The notes beneath the pieces are model-generated. The model did no database searches and had not been told where the DNA came from. It was given only the letters and a program-made list of their open reading frames with translations. A DNA stretch of 23,127 bases from Priapulus caudatus (Eukaryota; Priapulida; Priapulimorpha; Priapulimorphida; Priapulidae): NCBI RefSeq assembly GCF_000485595.1, contig NW_014577218.1, forward strand, positions 77,406 through 100,532, read 5' to 3'. The position numbers were made by a program, and so were the translations under genes. Every line of letters starts with the position of its first letter. The first letter of the stretch is position 1. Below, piece after piece: positions 21,030-23,127 of the stretch.

Positions 21030-22915
21030 GCTCTCTCCCTTTCCTTCCCTCTCCTCACGCTCCATCTCATCACCCACTCCCTCTCTCTCTCCCTCTTCTT
21101 TATGTCTGTCTCTTCATCCTCCTGCATATTTGACACTATACCGACAGTGTGAAACTAACCAATATACAGAGAAGCACTCTCCTTCCTGACATGATCGTCT
21201 ATATACGTCGTTCCTAGTGTGTAGATGGGAGTGCCTCCAACGCCTATCATGACCTACAAAACAACATACAATCAGGGGTTAATAATGACAAATTACAATT
21301 ATATAAAATACAATTACAAAATACGAAATGAATAAAATTTACCCCTGATACAATGTAACAGAGAGAGGCTGCATGGTCACCTGCTCTGATTACCTATATA
21401 ATAATGATTTATAATAATCGTTACCTAATACCTATAAAGTAAAAAAGAGTAAAATTAATCATAATTATCATTAATTATCACGACAACAAAACGACAAGTA
21501 ATGATTAAAAGCGAGGAGAGAGGCTGCGTGCATGCTCACCTGTGCGATAACGAGGATGAGGATGTAGAGACTGCTGGAGGAACTGACCGGCTCACACTCC
21601 TGACTCGCCAGATGATCCTCTAGGTTGATGCTCGCCGCGCGACATATGTTCTCCTCCGTAACATTCGCCAACAGGTGGCCGCGCACCGTGTAGCTCTCCG
21701 ATATCACGTGCGGCAAACAAAAGAGCAGTGCTCCGAGGCCCATGAGGACGACGCCCGATCCGAGCCAGCGCGGGATGTGGCGACGGCTGCCGAAGTAACT
21801 CACGAAGACGACGGCGAAGAGGCTGCCGGTTTCTCCCGCGCTCGCGATGATGCCGGAGACGCCGCTCGTGATCTCGAAGTTCTTCTCGATGGTCGTGATG
21901 ACGCTGTTGAAGTAGCCGGAGGAGAGCGTGCCGGAGAGCATGACGAGCGCGCAGCAGAGCGTCGTGAACGAGCGAACGCTCGCGAAGCGCTGCAGGCAGC
22001 GCGGACGCAGCGACGCGATGCCGCACTCCCGCACCGCGTCGTCGCCAGGCGGCGCCATGTGTATCGCCATGTACAGTCGCTCGCATTTCTCGGCGGCGGC
22101 GGCGGAGGAGGAGGAGGCTGCGTCGCCACGGGCGAACTCGTAGCGAGAGTCGGCTGACTCGCTCGGATGCTCCGAGACGCCAGAACACAGCGACAGCTGG
22201 AACAAGAGAGCGTTCACCCGAATGTAGGTTTTTGTAGCCGATCAAAGTGTGGCTTTTTCCCACGACCGCCGTGTCGATACATAATACTGTGTTCAGTACT
22301 AAATGAAATATCACATCTTGCTGCTCAAAATCTTATATAACGACATTTTCGATTTCTCTTTCTATGCAATTTTATCGATGGAAACACGTTTGCTGCTTTT
22401 ACGATCGCGTACCACGAAGGAAAGATCTGTGGTGAGGCATGCATGCAGCTTCAGCTAGCGATCTATGCTTATTCTCTTTTACCCTGTACAGACTGCAAAA
22501 TTTGATCCCTCATCCAACTATAGTGTGGGCCAGGCCTGCGCTGGGCGCACACTAAATCGCAGTGCAGGCTTAGCAACTTAGCACGCTTCTATAACTGGGC
22601 CTGGCCCACCTGCATTTGCGGGGCAAACTTAGTCCAGACTAGCGCGTATTTAGCGCGGGATAGCGCGTACACGCTGCACTGTGCGTCAGGCCCCCGGACT
22701 AGTTTGACGTGGGATCAAATTTGCACTCTGTACGGGGTATTGCCAGGCTCGGATTAGTATGATGTGGGATCAAATTTGCACTCTGTTCGAGGTACTATTT
22801 CTCATACCTCTCCGTACGGCGTGGGGGGCTGCTCCTCCTCCCTCATGGCCATCCTCCGCATCTCCTCTGCATCAAAGTACAGCCGCTGGTGCGCCGCGTT
22901 GCTCGTCCCCGCCAT
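377..22915 (-). CDS. Organic anion transporting polypeptide (OATP/SLCO family), ten exons in view
   Basis: Joined exons, in transcription order: 22915-22808, 22196-21540, 21253-21160, 15889-15566, 13756-13592, 12889-12691, 10566-10389, 9919-9735, 9083-9019, 595-377. They total 2194 nt, or 731 codons plus one base. All junctions are GT/AG and phase-consistent, with no internal stop. Family features seen are the TM2-TM4 region, [19 protein letters not shown], the helix-6 signature [12 protein letters not shown] (residues 328-339), [13 protein letters not shown] around helix 8, a Kazal-like loop (residues 530-607), and [18 protein letters not shown] before helix 12. OATPs are plasma-membrane carriers that move amphipathic organic anions, steroid conjugates, eicosanoids and thyroid hormones without sodium. 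The length is usual for the family, slightly long because of the N-terminal tail. The C-terminal end is unresolved, and so is the orthology group (SLCO2/3/4/5-like or an invertebrate-specific clade). Confidence 0.93.
596..4330 (-). other. Intron 9, distal part: AT-rich, no gene recognised
   Basis: This is about 3.7 kb between exon 10 and the 27-bp array. It is AT-rich, with TA-rich runs at 2590-2630 and 3010-3065 and few open frames above 60 codons. A slightly more complex patch at 1830-2180 might be an old mobile-element remnant, but stops in all frames prevent identification. A weak inverted motif (GGAGTAGTA / ACTACTCC) spans 1246-1333. I saw no further OATP exon here. Confidence 0.5.
4335..6190. 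repeat. 27-bp minisatellite, roughly 65-70 units
   Basis: The unit contains CTGATCTACAATGTATCTGT followed by GTCCTCA, with variants GATGTACA, GTCCTTA and ATCCAAA. As 27 is divisible by 3, clean parts give long frames on both strands with 9-residue periods (for example T-S-V-R-T-Q-I-H-C on the minus strand); these are not genes. Units at 4360-4620 and 6000-6110 are clean, while those between carry an indel every few units. Both edges share the GATGTACA/GTCCTTA variant. The array lies in intron 9. Confidence 0.93.
6191..6950 (-). other. Intron 9 spacer between the 27-bp array and repeat copy 2
   Basis: This is mixed-composition sequence. A 61-codon frame on the minus strand (6202-6387) has no family motif I recognise and no clear splice context. 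The last 230 bases contain diverged pieces of the duplicated exon 10 flank. Confidence 0.4.
6951..6997. repeat. Perfect palindrome, second copy
   Basis: This is identical to 2-48, with arms 6951-6970 and 6978-6997. It marks the start of the second copy of the long direct repeat. Confidence 0.9.
7321..7540 (-). pseudogene. Second copy of OATP exon 10 with frame-breaking indels
   Basis: This copy is nearly identical to exon 10 at 377-595, including the acceptor GTGCGCAG|GTTAC and the donor GGAG|GTGAG. At least six single-base insertions or deletions scatter the reading frame. Fragments such as GDSGSCLLY and FLIDWFL appear in different phases. Three clear substitutions in the part still alignable codon by codon are all silent: the Val in IVFG (GTA/GTC), the second Thr of DTT (ACG/ACA) and the Ile in FIGV (ATC/ATT). 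Silent changes plus random indels look like a functional copy or allele read with sequencing errors, not a decaying pseudogene. It could be a tandem duplicated exon, or the other haplotype wrongly placed in line. Confidence 0.8.
7850..8855. repeat. 22-bp minisatellite, about 45 units
   Basis: The unit is essentially GGATGCAGACAGGTGAAAAC plus AA, with variants AGAAC, AAAGAA and GCAGGCAG. The minus strand is free of stops in all three frames over long stretches, giving 22-residue-period frames up to 437 codons (9118-7805) that run out of exon 9. These arise from composition and are not protein genes. Units at about 8230-8850 are regular, while those at 7960-8230 carry many single-base indels. 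Stray related units occur at 9176-9217. Confidence 0.93.
9019..9083 (-). CDS. OATP exon 9: short exon, TM10-TM11 loop and start of TM11
   Basis: This 65-nt exon encodes residues 637-658 plus one base. The acceptor is TTTATAG|GTCAG (phase 2) and the donor is TTCG|GTAAGT (phase 1). The translation is (R)[19 protein letters not shown] then LF. It matches the OATP segment R-x-V-x-x-E-x-R-S/A-F/L-A-L-G-x-Q-F at the start of helix 11. If the donor is not used, the frame stays open for about 400 codons into the 22-bp intronic array, an accident of that array's composition. Confidence 0.95.
9084..9734 (-). other. Intron 8: no gene seen
   Basis: 651 bp, AT-rich. It contains stray 22-bp-like units (9176-9217) and a C run at 9680-9690. 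No conserved coding sequence is apparent. Confidence 0.6.
9735..9919 (-). CDS. OATP exon 8: end of the Kazal loop and TM10
   Basis: This exon covers residues 576-636 plus two bases. The acceptor is TATTTCAG|AAT (phase 0) and the donor is CTCAG|GTGAGG (phase 2). It begins [18 protein letters not shown], with two sequons (N576, N586) and cysteines 580, 582, 603 and 607 completing the loop. The segment C-D-M-L-I-P-F leads into helix 10 (about 609-630, [20 protein letters not shown]). The last residues, ITLR, match the family junction before the helix 10-11 loop. Confidence 0.96.
9920..10388 (-). other. Intron 7: no gene seen
   Basis: 469 bp of AT-rich sequence with no repeat family or coding signal that I can identify. 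Confidence 0.6.
10389..10566 (-). CDS. OATP exon 7: Kazal-like extracellular loop
   Basis: This exon covers residues 516-575. The acceptor is TTCTTGCAG|TCC (phase 2) and the donor is CTGCAG|GTAACA (phase 0). Cysteines at 530, 534, 536, 545, 556 and 560, with the segment [17 protein letters not shown], follow the Kazal-type pattern (C-G-x-D-G-x-T-Y-x-S-x-C-x-A-G-C). OATPs carry this in the extracellular loop between helices 9 and 10, where disulfides are needed for surface expression in characterised members. N525-L-T is a likely glycosylation sequon. Confidence 0.97.
10645..10688. repeat. Foldback palindrome of the ATCAGGAGTG family
   Basis: ATCAAGAGTGAATAATAATC is followed by its near complement ending CCTCCTGAT. 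It starts 79 bases upstream of the exon 7 acceptor in the sense direction. Confidence 0.75.
10751..10786. repeat. (GTGC)n microsatellite
   Basis: About eight GTGC tetranucleotides. It is the source of the Cys-Val-Arg-Ala frame seen on the plus strand. Confidence 0.9.
11059..11333. repeat. GAA/AAGAAG purine tract, 275 bp
   Basis: Almost pure A and G on the plus strand, with long (GAA)n runs at both ends. The plus frame of Lys, Arg and Glu only is composition, not a gene. It lies in intron 6, so the transcript would carry a UUC-rich tract. Confidence 0.93.
11370..11680. mobile_element. Possible dispersed repeat with a TGACGTA-T-TACGTCA palindrome
   Basis: The segment runs from AAAGGTGCCTTCCCACGAAA to about ATGTATCCCCCGTGATCG and contains a 15-base odd palindrome at 11589-11603 (CRE-like half-sites TGACG). 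Its sequence style differs from the flanking intron and resembles dispersed repeats of marine invertebrates. No terminal repeats could be fixed, so its identity is open. Confidence 0.3.
11780..12330. repeat. 146-bp satellite, about four units, with AGGTCA half-sites
   Basis: TGTGTAAGTA recurs at 11821, 11971, 12117 and near 12263, a period of 146-150 bp. Each unit holds GTCAATTAGGGGCC, then one to three runs of CAAGGT, and (from the second junction on) CAGTGACCTTG on the opposite strand. The frames seen on the minus strand (for example [13 protein letters not shown]) are repeat translations, not genes. Confidence 0.92.
12376..12411. repeat. GC-rich stem-loop after the satellite
   Basis: GTATCCCCGC (12379-12388) pairs with GCGGGGGATAC (12399-12409) across a CGACTTCGTC loop, with one bulged G. 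It probably belongs to the same dispersed element as the 146-bp satellite, since only about 50 bases separate them. Confidence 0.75.
12691..12889 (-). CDS. OATP exon 6: TM8 and TM9
   Basis: This exon covers residues 450-515 plus two bases. The acceptor is ACTTGTAG|GTGGA (phase 1) and the donor is GACAG|GTATAT (phase 2). The split glycine gives [20 protein letters not shown], the conserved helix 8 segment. LLKRF follows, then helix 9 at about 479-500 ([20 protein letters not shown]). C501 opens the cysteine series of the large extracellular loop between helices 9 and 10. The donor is weaker than the others (GTATAT) but is required by the reading frame of exon 7. Confidence 0.96.
12890..13591 (-). 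other. Intron 5: no gene seen
   Basis: 702 bp, unique-looking, with no recognisable repeat or exon. Confidence 0.6.
13592..13756 (-). CDS. OATP exon 5: TM7 and the following loop
   Basis: This exon covers residues 395-449 plus one base. The acceptor is TTGTGTAG|ATATC and the donor is ACAG|GTAAGG, both phase 1. It reads [17 protein letters not shown], then a helix at about 405-430 and [22 protein letters not shown]. The pattern F-L-P-K-Y-L-E-x-Q-F-x-x-x-x-x-x-A-N-x-L-T-G is a strong family match. The splice acceptor and the first ~15 coding bases are repeated upstream in the intron (13849 and beyond), so the true 3' splice site has decoys nearby. Confidence 0.97.
13742..13955. repeat. Tandem repeat built on the exon 5 splice acceptor
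   Basis: Unit 1 contains the true acceptor and the first ~15 coding bases of exon 5. Unit 2 (acceptor AG at 13851-13850) and unit 3 (AG at 13952-13951) repeat the same GTAG border and a near copy of the exon start (GATATCCCACAGTC). The spacings are 93 and 101 bases. Degenerate traces continue to about 14060. Confidence 0.88.
14345..15500. repeat. Pyrimidine-rich tract (plus strand) with internal duplication and (CT)n
   Basis: This is about 1.15 kb of mostly C and T on the plus strand, purine-rich in the transcript. A pure (CT)n run lies at 14521-14561. Two parts are diverged copies: about 14420-14500 resembles about 14862-14945 (CTTTACTTCCCTCCCTTG), and 14660-14690 resembles 15495-15520 (ACACTAATGAA then CTCTCT). 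The Ser/Leu/Pro-rich open frames here are composition only. It lies in intron 4. Confidence 0.85.
15566..15889 (-). CDS. OATP exon 4: TM5, TM6 with the OATP signature, and the central cytoplasmic loop
   Basis: This exon covers residues 287-394 plus one base. The acceptor is TTGCAG|GTTGC and the donor is AAGG|GTGAGC, both phase 1. The split glycine restores [14 protein letters not shown]. Helix 5 is about 288-308. The signature, [14 protein letters not shown] (15726-15767, residues 328-341), sits at the start of helix 6. The published form is D-X-R-W-(I/V)-G-A-W-W-X-G-(F/L)-L, so the arginine is glutamine here. A hydrophobic run then reaches FFAFPKSL, the usual end of helix 6. The rest is the basic, charged cytoplasmic loop ([14 protein letters not shown]). 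The acceptor lies within a tandem repeat that fills the adjoining intron. Confidence 0.97.
15879..16290. repeat. 31-37-bp minisatellite abutting the exon 4 acceptor
   Basis: About twelve degenerate units are built on TGTGTACACGTATCCT(T/G)CAACATCATGCAT. The first unit includes the first coding bases of exon 4 (GTACACGCA on the plus strand) and its acceptor. Two units (about 15980-16000 and 16180-16200) reproduce TTGCAG|GTTGC exactly on the minus strand. The Cys/His/Thr-rich frames on both strands are repeat translations. Confidence 0.88.
16414..16562. repeat. (TG)n/(CG)n alternating tract
   Basis: About 99 bases (16414-16512) alternate strictly between purine and pyrimidine, including (TG)n, (CGTG)n and CGCGCGCG. 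A degenerate tail extends to 16562. This composition favours Z-DNA. Confidence 0.93.
16885..17173. repeat. Long inverted repeat with ~95-bp arms
   Basis: Arm 16885-16976 is the near-perfect reverse complement of 17077-17173 (CACAGGCACTTGGGACAGAG pairs with CTCTGTCCCAAGTGCCTGTG). The only differences are a 4-base insertion and a few substitutions. The ~100-base centre contains a smaller hairpin (GCACTCGC / GCGAGTGTGC). It lies in intron 3 and could be a nonautonomous inverted-repeat element or a foldback duplication. Confidence 0.9.
17386..17531. repeat. Nested foldback palindrome
   Basis: The outer arm GAGTGTATAATATAGATATA pairs with ATCGATATTATACAG...CTGCTC. The inner arm ATCAGGAGTGAATAATA (17409 on) pairs with TATTATGATTCACTCCTGAT (ending 17507). 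It belongs to the ATCAGGAGTG family. Confidence 0.8.
17576..17655. repeat. 80-bp hairpin with perfect 18-bp GC-rich arms
   Basis: CTCTACCGGTGTAGCCCC (17576-17593) is the exact reverse complement of 17638-17655. Inside, CGCTTCCGCTA pairs with TAGCGGGAGCG with one mismatch, so most of the segment can form one stem around a short loop. Confidence 0.93.
17707..17755. repeat. Foldback palindrome of the ATCAGGAGTG family
   Basis: ATCAGGAGTACGTGAATAAT pairs with ATTATTCACTCCTGAT, with an extra TACG/ACG bulge in the left arm. A lone right end (CACTCCTGATATA) follows at about 17810-17822. Confidence 0.88.
18054..18200. repeat. CA/ACGC-rich simple repeat
   Basis: Degenerate CACACA and ACGC units form another alternating purine-pyrimidine tract, in intron 3. 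The Thr/His/Ala-rich plus-strand frame is composition. Confidence 0.88.
18330..18605 (-). pseudogene. Possible relic of an OATP helix-6 exon
   Basis: The minus frame 18598-18545 reads [18 protein letters not shown] and stops at 18526-18524. Exon 4 has [18 protein letters not shown] at the OATP signature, and the family consensus has R-W-V-G-A-W-W. P, W-V-G, W and G-F align with one inserted residue. The next frame (18578-18330) continues with a hydrophobic run ([20 protein letters not shown]) where helix 6 would lie. A frameshifted, diverged copy of part of exon 4 fits, but chance similarity over 18 residues is possible. No clean splice sites in the right phase were found. Confidence 0.3.
18790..18875. 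repeat. Foldback palindrome of the ATCAGGAGTG family
   Basis: ATCAAGAGTGTATAATATAG pairs with CTACATTATACACTCCTGAT, with an AT-rich 45-base centre. Confidence 0.85.
18868..19771. repeat. TTATG / GCTAT pentanucleotide array
   Basis: About 0.9 kb is built from TTATG units at both ends and GCTAT (ATGCT) units in the middle. A foldback palindrome interrupts it at 18909-18968. Indels are frequent in the centre. The array resumes briefly after 19983. Open frames rich in Met, Leu, Cys and Tyr are composition only. Confidence 0.92.
18909..18968. repeat. Foldback palindrome inside the TTATG array
   Basis: ATCAGGAGTGAATAATAATA pairs with its complement ending TATTATTCACTCCTGAT. TTATG units flank both sides (GTTATGTT before, GTTATCTT after), as if the element had inserted into the array. 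Confidence 0.88.
19772..19983. mobile_element. GC-rich insertion within the TTATG array
   Basis: About 210 bp of unlike sequence, including GGCGCCCCGCC, GGGGGAGTCCCGGACCCCC and a C9 run, separates two blocks of TTATG repeat. Composition and placement suggest an inserted element fragment. The ends are not clear and no coding sequence is present. Confidence 0.4.
19984..20580 (-). other. Intron 3 unique segment, nothing recognised
   Basis: This is mixed sequence after the last TTATG units. I saw no exon, repeat family or RNA gene. GAGTTCAAATCGAGTC at 20206-20221 recalls a tRNA T-arm, but no tRNA fold surrounds it. Confidence 0.45.
20590..21115. repeat. Pyrimidine-rich tract with (CT)n
   Basis: About 0.5 kb of C and T on the plus strand, with a (CT)n run at about 20966-21030 and CA repeats at 20728-20748. 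The 200-codon Ser/Leu/Pro frames are composition. It ends about 45 bases downstream of the exon 3 donor in the sense direction. Confidence 0.88.
21160..21253 (-). CDS. OATP exon 3: TM4 end and the [19 protein letters not shown] loop
   Basis: This exon gives 31 codons plus one base, residues 256-287. The acceptor is TTTTGTAG|GTC (phase 0) and the donor is ATTG|GTTAGT (phase 1). The translation starts [17 protein letters not shown] and runs on through [14 protein letters not shown]. This is one of the best conserved OATP segments: the helix 4 end, then the cytoplasmic Y-I/L-D-D motif before helix 5. A foldback palindrome begins only 17 bases upstream of the exon (21271-21349). Confidence 0.96.
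21271..21349. repeat. Foldback with ATCAGGGGT ends beside exon 3
   Basis: ATCAGGGGTTAATAATGA pairs with TAAAATTTACCCCTGAT, and the centre is AT-rich with repeated ACAATTA. It covers most of the branch-point zone upstream of the exon 3 acceptor (21254) within the 286-bp intron 2. Confidence 0.65.
21540..22196 (-). CDS. OATP exon 2: N-terminal tail, TM1-TM3 and start of TM4
   Basis: This exon gives 219 codons, residues 37-255. The acceptor is a pyrimidine run then CAG|CTG, the donor is CAG|GTGAGC, and both are phase 0. Residues 64-71 are a Ser4-Ala4 run encoded by a trinucleotide repeat (TCC then GCC, 22091-22118). Helix 1 lies at about 113-135 and carries the family pattern G[18 protein letters not shown]. 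Helix 2 follows at about 149-171, with [12 protein letters not shown] leading to [12 protein letters not shown], the helix 2-3 loop typical of OATPs. Helix 3 is at about 180-200. The next extracellular loop holds an N-glycosylation sequon (N214-V-T) and paired cysteines (221, 237). The exon is markedly GC-rich beside its AT-rich introns. An in-frame ATG 21 bases upstream (22217) could serve an alternative first exon. Confidence 0.95.
22197..22483 (-). other. Intron 1, acceptor side
   Basis: This is unique-looking AT-rich sequence. Its end holds the exon 2 polypyrimidine tract (CTCTCTTGTTCCAG) and an in-frame ATG (22217) that would allow translation from an unspliced or alternative 5' exon. 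Confidence 0.5.
22484..22797. mobile_element. Possible small inverted-repeat element in intron 1
   Basis: CTGTACAGACTGCAAAATTTGATCCC (about 22487-22510, compressed here) pairs with GGGATCAAATTTGCACTCTG at 22712-22731. A direct second copy of the right end lies at 22766-22785. The interior is GC-rich and holds its own inverted pair (GTGGGCCAGGC / GCCTGGCCCAC). It starts a few bases from the exon 1 donor. The layout suits a MITE-like element, though no target duplication was identified. Confidence 0.5.
22808..22915 (-). CDS. OATP exon 1: start codon and N-terminal cytoplasmic tail
   Basis: This exon has 36 codons, beginning [10 protein letters not shown] and ending PPTPYGE. The ATG at 22915 has a good animal start context (A at -3, G at +4), and an in-frame TAA stands 27-25 bases upstream at 22942-22940. 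The exon closes on GAG|GTATGAG, a good donor, in phase 0, which matches the acceptor of exon 2. The peptide is hydrophilic and rich in Glu, Arg and Met with no membrane segment, as expected for the cytoplasmic N-terminus of an OATP. This stretch is poorly conserved in the family, so the call rests on start context, donor and phase, not homology. An alternative is that translation begins in exon 2 (in-frame ATG at 22217, or Met79). Confidence 0.65.
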
Positions 22916-23127
22916 CTTTCTGTATCGGCGCCTGCTAATTTACGCCGCTAGTGCGTGCATGACCTACGATTAATAGAAACATCTTTAGCGTCTTATACGT
23001 GTTCAGCGTCTTATACGTCCTCGTCTATACGTCTATACGTCTATACGTCTATACGTCTATACGTCTATACGTCTATACGTCTATACGTCTATACGTCTAT
23101 ACGTCTATACGTCTTTATTATTCGTCC
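22916..23127 (-). promoter_or_regulatory. 5' flank or leader of the OATP gene
   Basis: Only 212 bp upstream of the proposed start codon are in view. They include an in-frame stop 25 bases upstream and an 8-bp tandem array. No reliable TATA box or initiator can be assigned, because every array unit contains TATA. The transcription start is unknown. Confidence 0.35.
23025..23112. repeat. CTATACGT octamer array, about 11 units
   Basis: Near-perfect head-to-tail CTATACGT repeats, 88 bp. Related degenerate units (TCTTATACGT) occur at 22990-23018. It lies about 110-200 bp upstream of the proposed OATP start codon. Confidence 0.93.

Noticed and set aside
20504-21152. Open frames of 202-209 codons on the plus strand
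   Set aside because: They are Ser/Leu/Pro-rich translations of the CT-rich tract, overlapping in two frames, with no domain.
21675-22157. 160-codon plus-strand frame antisense to exon 2
   Set aside because: It is a shadow of the GC-rich OATP exon, low in complexity and without a domain.

Overview
The window is eukaryotic, metazoan nuclear DNA. It holds essentially one gene, on the minus strand: a solute carrier of the organic anion transporting polypeptide family (OATP/SLCO). I rebuilt ten coding exons from 22915 down to 377. Every junction has GT/AG borders, and the codon phases agree across all introns (phases 0,0,1,1,1,2,0,2,1, then 1 at the last donor in view). The exons encode about 731 residues: a cytoplasmic N-terminus, the family's usual 12-helix pattern, an OATP signature in helix 6, a Kazal-type cysteine-rich loop between helices 9 and 10, and helix 12. 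Only the final C-terminal codons are uncertain. They either lie beyond position 1 or come from reading through the last donor to a stop at 342. I cannot assign a paralogue number. The long AT-rich introns, many simple repeats and an AGGTCA-bearing satellite suggest a (probably marine) invertebrate, but this is a weak inference.

Layout in transcription order, right to left: 23127-22916, upstream DNA with an 8-bp tandem array; exon 1 (22915-22808); intron 1 with an inverted-repeat element; exon 2 (22196-21540); exon 3 (21253-21160); intron 3 (5.3 kb) with a pyrimidine tract, a TTATG/GCTAT array, a cluster of foldback palindromes, a Z-DNA-like tract and a short OATP-like relic; exon 4 (15889-15566); intron 4 with 1.1 kb of pyrimidine-rich DNA; exon 5 (13756-13592); exon 6 (12889-12691); intron 6 with a 146-bp satellite and a GAA tract; exon 7 (10566-10389); exon 8 (9919-9735); exon 9 (9083-9019); intron 9 (8.4 kb) with a 22-bp array, a second copy of exon 10 and a 27-bp array; exon 10 (595-377).

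The most interesting signals are these: (i) exon 10 and its flanks are present twice, and the inner copy shows silent substitutions plus scattered indels; (ii) intronic tandem repeats start on the exon 4 and exon 5 3' splice sites and carry duplicated, usable-looking acceptors, one of them in frame; (iii) a family of foldback palindromes shares ATCAGGAGTG ends; (iv) a satellite is packed with extended nuclear-receptor half-sites; (v) a stretch in intron 3 reads like the OATP helix-6 signature. Several tandem arrays carry dense single-base indels beside clean copies, which looks like unpolished long-read gap filling. No bacterial-style operon, CRISPR array, tRNA or rRNA gene was seen.
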